Shown piece after piece: positions 57,635-64,000 of a DNA stretch of 64,000 nt. Made by a program: the position numbers and the translations under genes. The number at the start of each line of letters is the position of its first letter. Position 1 is the stretch's first letter. A model generated the notes under the pieces. That model did not search any database and was not told the DNA's origin. It saw only the letters and a list, made by a program, of their open reading frames with translations. The stretch is from Aureimonas psammosilenae (GTDB taxonomy: Bacteria; Pseudomonadota; Alphaproteobacteria; Rhizobiales; Rhizobiaceae): the NCBI RefSeq assembly GCF_009176975.1, contig NZ_WEZG01000009.1, positions 124,001 to 188,000 of the forward strand, given 5' to 3'.

Positions 57635-58054
57635 ATGCCGAAGGATTCGTTTATCCGCATGGCGGTGATCGCGCTGGCCGGCTTGATCTGTGCGGGCTGC
57701 GTGGAAACCGGTCCCTACCGTGACTACGGGCCGAGTTATCGCTACGGAACATATGTGGACGACACGCGCGATTTCCGTCGGTATCCACGCTATGACCGGG
57801 TCACTCGCTACGACCGGCGAGACCGGTATCAACGCTTCGATCGTCGGTATCGGTTCGACGATCGTCCCGGCTATTATCGCGGACCGGGACCGCGCCGGGG
57901 GCCGGATGTCGTCGGGCGTTTCGATTCGCCCCGCTTTGCCCGCAGCCATCGCCCGGATATCTACCGGACCGATCGCGAGTTCGGCACTCGCGGTGGCTAT
58001 TATCGGCCGTCAAACGTCCGCGGCGGGCGCCGGTTGATCATCCCTGGTCAGTAA
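57635..58054 (+). CDS. Tyr/Arg/Asp-rich lipoprotein of low complexity
   Basis: A 139-residue putative lipoprotein. The signal peptide MPKDSFIRMAVIALAGLICAGC ends in a cysteine suited to lipidation, though the -3 residue is itself Cys. The mature part is dominated by Arg, Tyr and Asp in patterns such as RYPRYDRVTRYDRRDRYQRF, predicted disordered and very basic. The ATG at 57635 has aggaggag six bases away; an ATG two codons earlier is too close to it. Possibly a surface, matrix or nucleic-acid-binding protein; no family is recognised. Confidence 0.6.
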   Translation: MPKDSFIRMAVIALAGLICAGCVETGPYRDYGPSYRYGTYVDDTRDFRRYPRYDRVTRYDRRDRYQRFDRRYRFDDRPGYYRGPGPRRGPDVVGRFDSPRFARSHRPDIYRTDREFGTRGGYYRPSNVRGGRRLIIPGQ

Positions 58055-58142
58055 GCGCGCAAGGCGCTCGGTCCCGCTCGACTCTTCGCCGGGCGAGCCG
58101 CGGTCCCGACCAGCGACGCGGCCGGTCGAGCCCGAGGTTGCG

Positions 58143-58376
58143 TCAGGGGCGGGCGGGGCGCTTCGGCCCGCCCGCCTTTCCACGAACCGTCTGGCAGGAA
58201 TACCAGACCGAGCGAACCGGCTTGCCGTTGCCGAGCTTCGATTGAAGCTTCAAGCCGACGAGCCGCTCGCCTTCCTCGCGGCACAGCTTCACCGAGGAAT
58301 AAACGGTGCCGTTGATGTCGAGGGAGTTGTCGGTCGCCTGCGTATAAAGAACAAGTATGACGGCAAAGCCGAGCAT
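58143..58376 (-). CDS. Small exported or membrane-anchored protein, unknown
   Basis: A 77-residue protein starting MLGFAVILVLYTQATDNSL, a short signal or anchor, followed by INGTVYSSVKLCREEGERLVGLKLQSK and VRSVWYSCQTV with two cysteines that could pair. The basic C-terminus is encoded by a GC hairpin. An aggag lies about ten bases before the ATG. The longer upstream frame is rejected because its N-terminal sequence is not protein-like. No family is recognised. Confidence 0.45.
   Translation of the reverse strand: MLGFAVILVLYTQATDNSLDINGTVYSSVKLCREEGERLVGLKLQSKLGNGKPVRSVWYSCQTVRGKAGGPKRPARP
58148..58176 (+). terminator. Hairpin downstream of the lipoprotein gene
   Basis: ggcgggcggg (58148-58157) and cccgcccgcc (58167-58176) pair perfectly across a nine-base loop and are followed by tttcc on the plus strand. 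It overlaps the 3' end of the convergent small gene. Confidence 0.5.
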
Positions 58377-58709
58377 CGAACTGGCGCTCCTACCCAATGG
58401 AACGATGCCTACCGGTCGTCTCGATCGCCGGCAACGCAATCCTTGACCTAAGGTGAAGATGCCGGATGCGGCATGGCGACGATGTGCGGCCCGGCATCTC
58501 GCACGCATCGAGTGGAGCCCCGCGCAAGCGATGTCGGGACGAGCTTTCGGAAAGCCCCCCGATTTTCGATTTGCTCATCATCTTCCGCAAGGGCATGATG
58601 CAGCTGACCTGCAACGGCGAAGAGGCGAAGCAGGTCACGATCGACCTTGTTCAGTCACCGGTTCCAATCGACGCAACCTGCTTATTCTCGCTTCACGAGG
58701 AGCTTGAGC
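58377..58709. other. 333-base gap, no gene supported
   Basis: Frames here are short or lack a ribosome site. The only suggestive translation, LLIIFRKGMMQLTCNGEEAKQ near 58570, has no plausible start. The last 40 bases hold the ribosome site of the following gene. Confidence 0.35.
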
Positions 58710-59228
58710 ATGACGGATTATCGCGAAGCCACGAGAGAACGGTTGCAGGTTGTCGGGACGAGGATGTTCGCCGCCTCGGCGCTCGATCTCTCCGGCGAGC
58801 ATCCGTTGAAGGCGATGAGCTACGTTCCGCTTCTGCCGAACTGGTGCGTCTGCGTGACGGAGCCTTGCCGCTGCCATACGCCGGACGGACCGGTGGTCTG
58901 GGTCCCGAGCGACGCCATCAAGCGCCGCAGCGATGCGGGGCGCAACAATGCGCGCGGCGAGCCCTTGGAGAACTTCTATATCGACGGCGACGCGACCGTG
59001 GTCCAGGAAACGCTGATCCGCACCACGGCCGATTATCTGCCGATGCTGCGCAGGGTCGGCGGCACCGGAAAGCGGGAGGAATCCGGCGAGGCGGCGGCGA
59101 GGGCCGGCGGGTTTACCTATGCCGGCCAGCATTGCCACGACGACGGGATTCTCTACGACAGTTGGTTGGAAACGCAGGCCTCGGGCGACCAGAAGCATCA
59201 TTGCGTGCCCGTGGGAACATGCGCCTGA
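58710..59228 (+). CDS. Cysteine-motif protein of unknown function
   Basis: A 172-residue protein with no signal or membrane segment. Its notable feature is WCVCVTEPCRCHTPDG, a C-x-C-x4-C-x-C cluster near residues 46-55, with later HCHDDG and the C-terminal HHCVPVGTCA. These could bind zinc or an iron-sulphur centre. The rest is unremarkable (TDYREATRERLQVVGTRMF at the start). gaggag lies seven bases before the ATG, strongly supporting the start. It stands alone and the family is not recognised. Confidence 0.6.
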   Translation: MTDYREATRERLQVVGTRMFAASALDLSGEHPLKAMSYVPLLPNWCVCVTEPCRCHTPDGPVVWVPSDAIKRRSDAGRNNARGEPLENFYIDGDATVVQETLIRTTADYLPMLRRVGGTGKREESGEAAARAGGFTYAGQHCHDDGILYDSWLETQASGDQKHHCVPVGTCA

Positions 59229-59331
59229 TGCGGGGTGCCCGAACTGCCCGCGTCCGGATGGAAACGGTCGCTTCGTCCATGCTCGCGGTTTGAAAGGCGG
59301 TGCCCACCGGGCCGCCGCCCTTCATGCCGTA

Positions 59332-61254
59332 TCAGAACTCGGCCCATTCCTCCTCGACGGGCTTGGCCTGCGCGGTCTGGCGCATCTCGTGAACGCGAGC
59401 GCCGCGCGGGGCAGGGCGGGGCGATGCGGCTGCCCTGGCGCCGGTCCTCGATGATGCGGCATTGGCGGCGATGGAGGTGCGGAAGCGCTCCGTCAGTTGC
59501 GCCAGCGCCGCCGTTTCGCCGGACAGCGACTGCGCGGCGGCGGTGGTTTCCTCCACCATCGCGGCGTTCTGCTGGGTGACCTTATCCATCTGGTCGGCCG
59601 CCGTCGCGACCTCCTTGATGCTCACCGCCTGCTCGCGCGCGCCCTGCGCCATCTGCGCGATGGAAGTGGCGACGCCGCCCACCTGCGCCTGAATTTCTTC
59701 CAGCGAGCGACCGGATGCGGACACGAGTTCCACGCCCTGTCCGACCTGGGCCGCCGAGGTCGAGATGAGGTCCTTGATCTCCTTCGCCGCTTCCGCCGAG
59801 CGCTGGGCGAGGCCCCGCACTTCCTGCGCGACCACCGCAAAGCCCCGGCCCGCCTCGCCGGCGCGCGCCGCTTCCACGCCCGCGTTCAAGGCCAGGAGAT
59901 TGGTTTGGAAGGCGATCTCGTCGATCACCGAGATGATGCTCTCGATCTTGTTCGAGGATCGCTCGATCTCGGCCATGGCCGCGACGGCCTGCGACACGAC
60001 CGCGCCGCCCTTCTCGGCTTCCTTCTGCGCTACCGAGGCGGCGGCGCGGGCATCGTCGGCATTCTCGGCGGTCTGGTTGAAGCCGCGCATCACTTCCGAC
60101 AGGGCCGCGACGGTTTCCTCCAAGCTCGCCGCTTGTTGTTCCGTGCGTTGCGACAGGTCTCCCGCCGCCACCGTGATCTGGTTGAGGCCGACGCGCATCG
60201 AGCCGACCGCGCCCACCACCGAGCCGATCGTGTCTTCGAGTTGCCCGACCGAGGCGTTGAACTTGGCGCGGATCGGCTCGAACTCCACCGCCACGGCCTG
60301 GTTCATCCGAACGGTGAGATCTCCGGCGGAAAGCTTGTCGAAGCCGGCCTCGACCGCATGGACGAAGAAGCGCAGATCCTCCGCCTTCGCAGTGTCGATC
60401 GCCGTCTGACGGTCGCGGCTGGCCGCTTGTTCCCGTTGTGATTCCATCGCTTCGCGTTCCAAGCGCTTGTTGGCGTTGGCGGCGTCCTTGAACACCTGAA
60501 CGGCTTTTGCCATCGCGCCGATCTCGTCGCCGCGATTCTGGCCGGTGATGTCGACATCCAGCTTGCCGTTCGCCAGTTCGACCATTCGAGAGCGCAGAAG
60601 ATCGAGGGGGCCGGTGATTCCCTTGGCGGAAACGAACAACGCCACCACGAGGCCGAGAAGGCCGGCTGCGATCGTGCCGCCGACAAGAAGATACTGGTTC
60701 GTATAGGACTGCGCCGTGAGTTCGTCGGACCGCTGGGTGACGCGTGCGATCAGCGCCTCGTTCAGCTTCGTGATCTTCTGGGACAGGCTGACGATCAAGG
60801 GATCGGCAATCTTCATTTCGTCCAGGGCCGCATCATTGGCGTTTCGCGCGCCGGCATCGGCGGCGGATGCGACGTGGCCGGCCACCACCTCGAAACCCGC
60901 CTCGATGGCGGCAAGCTGGTCGGCGTTGTCGGTGAGGCGCTTCTTGGTATCCAGAAGGTACTGACGGCCCTTCTCGATCGCCTCCTTGGCGGTGGCGTTG
61001 GCCGAAATCGCTTCGGACCCATCGTAGACGACGGCACGATAAACCGCATATCCCATCGCGTTGAGGGTTCGATTGGTCCGCGCCAGATTGATGGTCGCCT
61101 GATCCAGGTTGGAGATCATTGCGGAATAATCACTGTCCGCCGACCGTATGACGCTCGCGGCGTAGAGCGAAGCCAAGATGCCGATCAGGCTGATGGCGAT
61201 TGCGATCCCGGCGACCTTCGTCGCGATCCTGAACTGGCTGAGCATGGCCTGCAC
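59332..61254 (-). CDS. Methyl-accepting chemotaxis protein with C-terminal WAEF tether
   Basis: A 640-residue receptor: first helix (about 10-33), a periplasmic four-helix-bundle-like domain of about 155 residues, second helix (about 190-212), HAMP, and the signalling domain with [20 protein letters not shown]. The C-terminus EEEWAEF resembles the CheR-binding pentapeptide. The signalling half is very close to that of the receptor at 16443-18674, while the sensor halves differ. The GTG start may instead be the ATG three codons on. The ligand is unknown. Confidence 0.92.
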   Translation of the reverse strand: MQAMLSQFRIATKVAGIAIAISLIGILASLYAASVIRSADSDYSAMISNLDQATINLARTNRTLNAMGYAVYRAVVYDGSEAISANATAKEAIEKGRQYLLDTKKRLTDNADQLAAIEAGFEVVAGHVASAADAGARNANDAALDEMKIADPLIVSLSQKITKLNEALIARVTQRSDELTAQSYTNQYLLVGGTIAAGLLGLVVALFVSAKGITGPLDLLRSRMVELANGKLDVDITGQNRGDEIGAMAKAVQVFKDAANANKRLEREAMESQREQAASRDRQTAIDTAKAEDLRFFVHAVEAGFDKLSAGDLTVRMNQAVAVEFEPIRAKFNASVGQLEDTIGSVVGAVGSMRVGLNQITVAAGDLSQRTEQQAASLEETVAALSEVMRGFNQTAENADDARAAASVAQKEAEKGGAVVSQAVAAMAEIERSSNKIESIISVIDEIAFQTNLLALNAGVEAARAGEAGRGFAVVAQEVRGLAQRSAEAAKEIKDLISTSAAQVGQGVELVSASGRSLEEIQAQVGGVATSIAQMAQGAREQAVSIKEVATAADQMDKVTQQNAAMVEETTAAAQSLSGETAALAQLTERFRTSIAANAASSRTGARAAASPRPAPRGARVHEMRQTAQAKPVEEEWAEF

Positions 61255-61504
61255 GTCCGATATTGATCACCTCAATTTGCCGATGCACATCTAACGGTTG
61301 GTTAGCCAAGGTTCCTGGCAGCCGGAGAAGTTCTGTTGTCGCCTAAAAAGAGGGGACAACGAGGATTTCGGGTAACAGTCGCCACGTGCAAATTTTCGGC
61401 GCTCTGAAATGTGCCGGACGATTTGCCACCTTCCGGGGGCGCATCCGTGCAGCATCTGGCGGCAAAGGCGTAGTTTCTCGCGGCAAGCCTCGGAGTTGAC
61501 TGAA

Positions 61505-63022
61505 ATGAACGACCTTCCGGAAAATCTGCCCGATGCGGTTCGAGCCTACATGGAAGCGCTTCCGGCCGGCCGCTATGTCGGCTTCCCGCTGCAATCCCTC
61601 GACCGAACCGGCGTGCCTGCCTGGAAGGTGGCCTTCTTTCTCCAAGACCAGGATGCCATGCCCGGCAATATGCCTTCCGGTTATGGCTACGGGCTGGACG
61701 ACGACGCGGCCCTGATCGGCGCCTTCGCGGAGATCGCCGAAGCCATCCTGCCGACGCTGAAGCTACTGGACGAGCCGCAATGGGTCGGCAGCTACCGGCA
61801 CCTGCGCCTTGAGCGGGGCGAGCGCGGGATCGTCGACCCGTTCACGCTCTGCCTTCCGGCCGGATCGCCCGTCGATCACGACACGCCGCTCGCCTGGGTG
61901 GAGACGACCAGACTTGCGACCGGCGAGCCGGTGCTGGTTCCCATGGACATCGCGGCCACCGATTATTTCGAACTGCCGGCGGGCTACGTTCCCTTCACGC
62001 CGCTGATCACCAATGGCCTCGGAGCCGGCCCGGATTTCGAGTGGGCGGTCGGCCACGGCCTCCTGGAACTCCTTCAGCGCGACGGAAACGGGCTTCTGTT
62101 CCGCGCGCTCGATGCCGGCGTGATGCTGGATATCGACCCAGCCGATCTCGCGCCCGATACCTTGGACCTCATGCGTCGCCTCGACGGTCTCGGCATCGAG
62201 GTCCTGCCGAAATATGCGACCGACGAGTTCGGGCTCGCCAATGTCTATGTGGTCGGCCACGACCGGGAAGGGCATGGGCCGCGCGTTCCCGTCATGCTGT
62301 CGGCCTGCGGCGAGGCCTGCGACCCGGACCGCAACGTGGCTCTTCGCAAGGCGCTTCTGGAATTCTGCTCGGCACGGGTGCGCAAGACCTATGCGCATGG
62401 GCCGCTCGCGGAAGCTGCATCCGTCGCGCCGCCGAGCTTTCTCGATGATTTCGTCCAAAGCGCTATGCCGAGCCTCGTCGGCGGCGAAAGCCGGGCGCTG
62501 GAGACGATGCGCGAATGGGCGCTGATGGAGCCGGCGGCCTTGAAGACTCATCTCGACCGCACCGTCTTCGCGCGCAAGGGCTCCAAGCGCTTCGCGGACC
62601 TGCCCACCGCCGATCTCGCCGACACGCGCGAGCGGGGCCGCCACGCGAGGTGGACCCTTGAAGCGGCGGGCTTCGATGTTCTGGCGCTCGACGGCTCGCC
62701 GCGCAACGGACGCGTCGGCGTCGCGAAGGTCATCGTGCCGGGGCTTGAGGTGGAAACCATGAGCTACCACCGGATCGGCGAGCGCAACGCGCGAAAGCTC
62801 ATGGAAATGGACAGCCCGCTTTTGCGCTTCGGGCCTGAGAGTGAGCGCTTGAAGCCGGTGCGCCTGACACCGGAAGCGCTGGCGCGCCTCGGCGGACGCC
62901 AGCCGATGCTGGATGTCGCGGCCGTGGACGAGGCCGTCGGCCCGCTTTATCCGCTTTATCGCGAGCCGGAAGCGCACCACGTGGCGCATGTTCTGGAGGG
63001 CCACGCTCTCAACGGCGCTTGA
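61505..63022 (+). CDS. Stand-alone YcaO-family protein
   Basis: A 505-residue protein of the YcaO superfamily, ATP-dependent enzymes that activate amide backbones (azoline, thioamide, amidine formation). GYGLDDDAALIGAFAEIAEAIL holds the first glutamates (Glu76, Glu79), and TNGLGAGPDFEWAVGHGLLELLQRDG (169-194) is the YcaO signature, with ELLQR where many have ExxER. ALLEFCSARVRKTYAHG is the later Arg block. No C-protein, dehydrogenase, TfuA or short precursor peptide is seen beside it. Its gene ends 14 bases inside the convergent ABC permease gene. The substrate is unknown. Confidence 0.78.
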   Translation: MNDLPENLPDAVRAYMEALPAGRYVGFPLQSLDRTGVPAWKVAFFLQDQDAMPGNMPSGYGYGLDDDAALIGAFAEIAEAILPTLKLLDEPQWVGSYRHLRLERGERGIVDPFTLCLPAGSPVDHDTPLAWVETTRLATGEPVLVPMDIAATDYFELPAGYVPFTPLITNGLGAGPDFEWAVGHGLLELLQRDGNGLLFRALDAGVMLDIDPADLAPDTLDLMRRLDGLGIEVLPKYATDEFGLANVYVVGHDREGHGPRVPVMLSACGEACDPDRNVALRKALLEFCSARVRKTYAHGPLAEAASVAPPSFLDDFVQSAMPSLVGGESRALETMREWALMEPAALKTHLDRTVFARKGSKRFADLPTADLADTRERGRHARWTLEAAGFDVLALDGSPRNGRVGVAKVIVPGLEVETMSYHRIGERNARKLMEMDSPLLRFGPESERLKPVRLTPEALARLGGRQPMLDVAAVDEAVGPLYPLYREPEAHHVAHVLEGHALNGA

Positions 63023-63920
63023 GTCCGCTCGACAGGCTGCGCACGTAGAAGCGCTGGAGGGCGAGGAACAGGATCACGACGGGCAGGACCGTGACGAGCG
63101 TCGCGGCCTGTTGGAGCGACTGATCCTGCTCGTTCTCGAACGCGCCCCGGATCAGGTGAATGCCGATCGGCGCGGTCTGGAGTTCGGGCGCGGTGCGCGT
63201 GATCGTCAGCGTCCAGACCACCTCGTTCCAGTGATAAACGAAGACGAAGACGCCGAGCGTGACGAGCGCCGGACGCACCAGCGGCAGCACGATCGACCAG
63301 AGGATGCGAAACTCGCCCGCGCCGTCCATCCGGGCCGCGTCCAGAAGGTCGTCCGGCACCGAGATCATGAACTGGCGCATCAGGAAGATGCCGTACCAGG
63401 ACACGGAAAAGGGCAGGATCAGCGCCGCGTAGCTGTTGAGGAACCCGCTTCCGCCCTGGCCGAACAGGTCGTTGCCGCCGGCGAGCGGCCAATAGCGCAG
63501 GATGAAGAAGAGCGGGATGATGAACAGGAAGAACGGAAAGAGCTGAGCCCCGATCACGAAGCGCAGAAAGAAGTCGCGGCCGGGAAAGCGGAATTTCGCC
63601 AGCGCATAGCCGGCCGAAACGCTGGTCGCCAGTTGGATCGCCGTGATGGCGGTGGTGACGAAGAAGCTGTTCCAGATCCAGAGCCCGAGGGGAAATCGCA
63701 GGAACACCGCTTCGAAATTCCCCCATTGGGGCGTCGCGGGAAAGTAGATCTGCGGCCGCGCCAACCGCTCGGCCGGCGTCCTCAGCGCTCCGAGAATGAG
63801 ATCGGCGAAGGGCAGCAGCATCAGAACGGCGCCAAGGCCAAGGCAGAGATATTTCAGCGCCGTCAGCCACGAGGGGGCGGCGCGCGCGCTTCGCGGGATC
63901 GAACGGATCGGCCTCACCAT
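63009..63920 (-). CDS. Sugar ABC transporter permease, MalG type
   Basis: A 303-residue permease with six helices. The cytoplasmic EAA loop reads LDAARMDGAGEFRILWSIVLPLVRPAL and contacts the ATPase. LATSVSAGYALAKFRFPGRDF and VFVYHWNEVVW are typical of carbohydrate uptake (CUT1) permeases. A periplasmic stretch near GGNDLFGQGGSGFLNSY is slightly extended. It follows the MalF-like gene with a seven-base overlap. The sugar is unknown, as binding protein and ATPase lie outside the window. Confidence 0.9.
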   Translation of the reverse strand: MVRPIRSIPRSARAAPSWLTALKYLCLGLGAVLMLLPFADLILGALRTPAERLARPQIYFPATPQWGNFEAVFLRFPLGLWIWNSFFVTTAITAIQLATSVSAGYALAKFRFPGRDFFLRFVIGAQLFPFFLFIIPLFFILRYWPLAGGNDLFGQGGSGFLNSYAALILPFSVSWYGIFLMRQFMISVPDDLLDAARMDGAGEFRILWSIVLPLVRPALVTLGVFVFVYHWNEVVWTLTITRTAPELQTAPIGIHLIRGAFENEQDQSLQQAATLVTVLPVVILFLALQRFYVRSLSSGLKRR

Positions 63921-64000
63921 GCTTCCAACCCTCCACGCCGCATGACGCGAAGCTGCAGAAGCGAGATCGCCAGCACCACGATGAGAAGGATGTAGGCCGC
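63914..64000 (-). CDS. Sugar ABC transporter permease, MalF type (C-terminal end only)
   Basis: The last 28 codons of a gene running off the window: AAYILLIVVLAISLLQLRVM then RRGGLEAW and stop. A final membrane helix followed by a short basic tail is the usual end of MalF-type permeases. The stop codon overlaps the MalG-like start (ATGGTGA), which confirms a permease pair. The rest of the transporter is upstream on this strand. Confidence 0.75.
   Translation of the reverse strand, partial: AAYILLIVVLAISLLQLRVMRRGGLEAW

Overview
The window is GC-rich, densely coded DNA from an alphaproteobacterium, most probably a member of the Hyphomicrobiales (Rhizobiales). Three things point there: the block grpE-hrcA / rph-rdgB-hemW-rsmI-yraN-gshB, the order hisB-DUF2628-hisH-hisA beside hslV, and the HWE-family sensor kinases. 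An Aurantimonadaceae-like (Aureimonas) host would fit, but that is a guess from gene content. No rRNA, tRNA, CRISPR array, phage or complete insertion sequence was seen.

Layout. 1-8.3 kb: the end of an NAD-dependent epimerase gene, an RlpA-like cell-wall protein, a MATE exporter, a glutathione transferase, an MltB-type lytic transglycosylase, a DMT transporter, and a dehydratase/dehydrogenase pair for the last two steps of non-phosphorylative pentose breakdown. 8.5-14 kb: a CapD/FlaA1-type nucleotide-sugar dehydratase converges on a his operon (hisB, DUF2628, hisH, hisA) in which a UDP-glucuronate-4-epimerase-like gene follows hisA where hisF would be expected. 14.2-18.7 kb: hslV without hslU, a small basic DUF5872-like protein, and a periplasmic sugar-binding protein directly upstream of a chemoreceptor.

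18.7-27.5 kb: a cluster of eight mostly glycosyltransferase genes, in divergent groups, built around a fused sucrose-phosphate synthase/phosphatase. It also holds two GT4 enzymes, a GT29-like (sialyltransferase motif L) protein, a GT2 enzyme with an N-terminal zinc ribbon, and a MurG-like enzyme. This is the strongest candidate here for an undescribed glycan or glycoside system. 27.7-33.2 kb: a KamA-like radical SAM protein, a zinc alcohol dehydrogenase, a y4iL-type catalase, an orphan TctC binding protein and folD.

33.2-41.3 kb: a vapBC toxin-antitoxin pair and the conserved grpE...gshB housekeeping block. This block is bounded by two short elements with terminal inverted repeats (33175-33342 and 41128-41290), both lying exactly between the ends of convergent genes. 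41.3-47 kb: a LOV (blue-light) HWE histidine kinase, an SDR oxidoreductase, an AEC carrier, and a second HWE kinase with several PAS domains coupled to the carrier. 47.4-55 kb: an RND efflux adaptor and pump, then pntA-pntB ending in a strong bidirectional terminator.

55-64 kb: an RTX-tailed secreted glycoside hydrolase, a Tyr/Arg/Asp-rich lipoprotein, two small unknown genes, a second chemoreceptor, a stand-alone YcaO-family protein, and the start of a sugar ABC transporter (MalG-like complete, MalF-like cut by the window edge). Overall the accessory content suggests a motile, surface-living bacterium: light sensing, chemotaxis to sugars, sucrose and glycan synthesis, a secreted hydrolase and efflux pumps.
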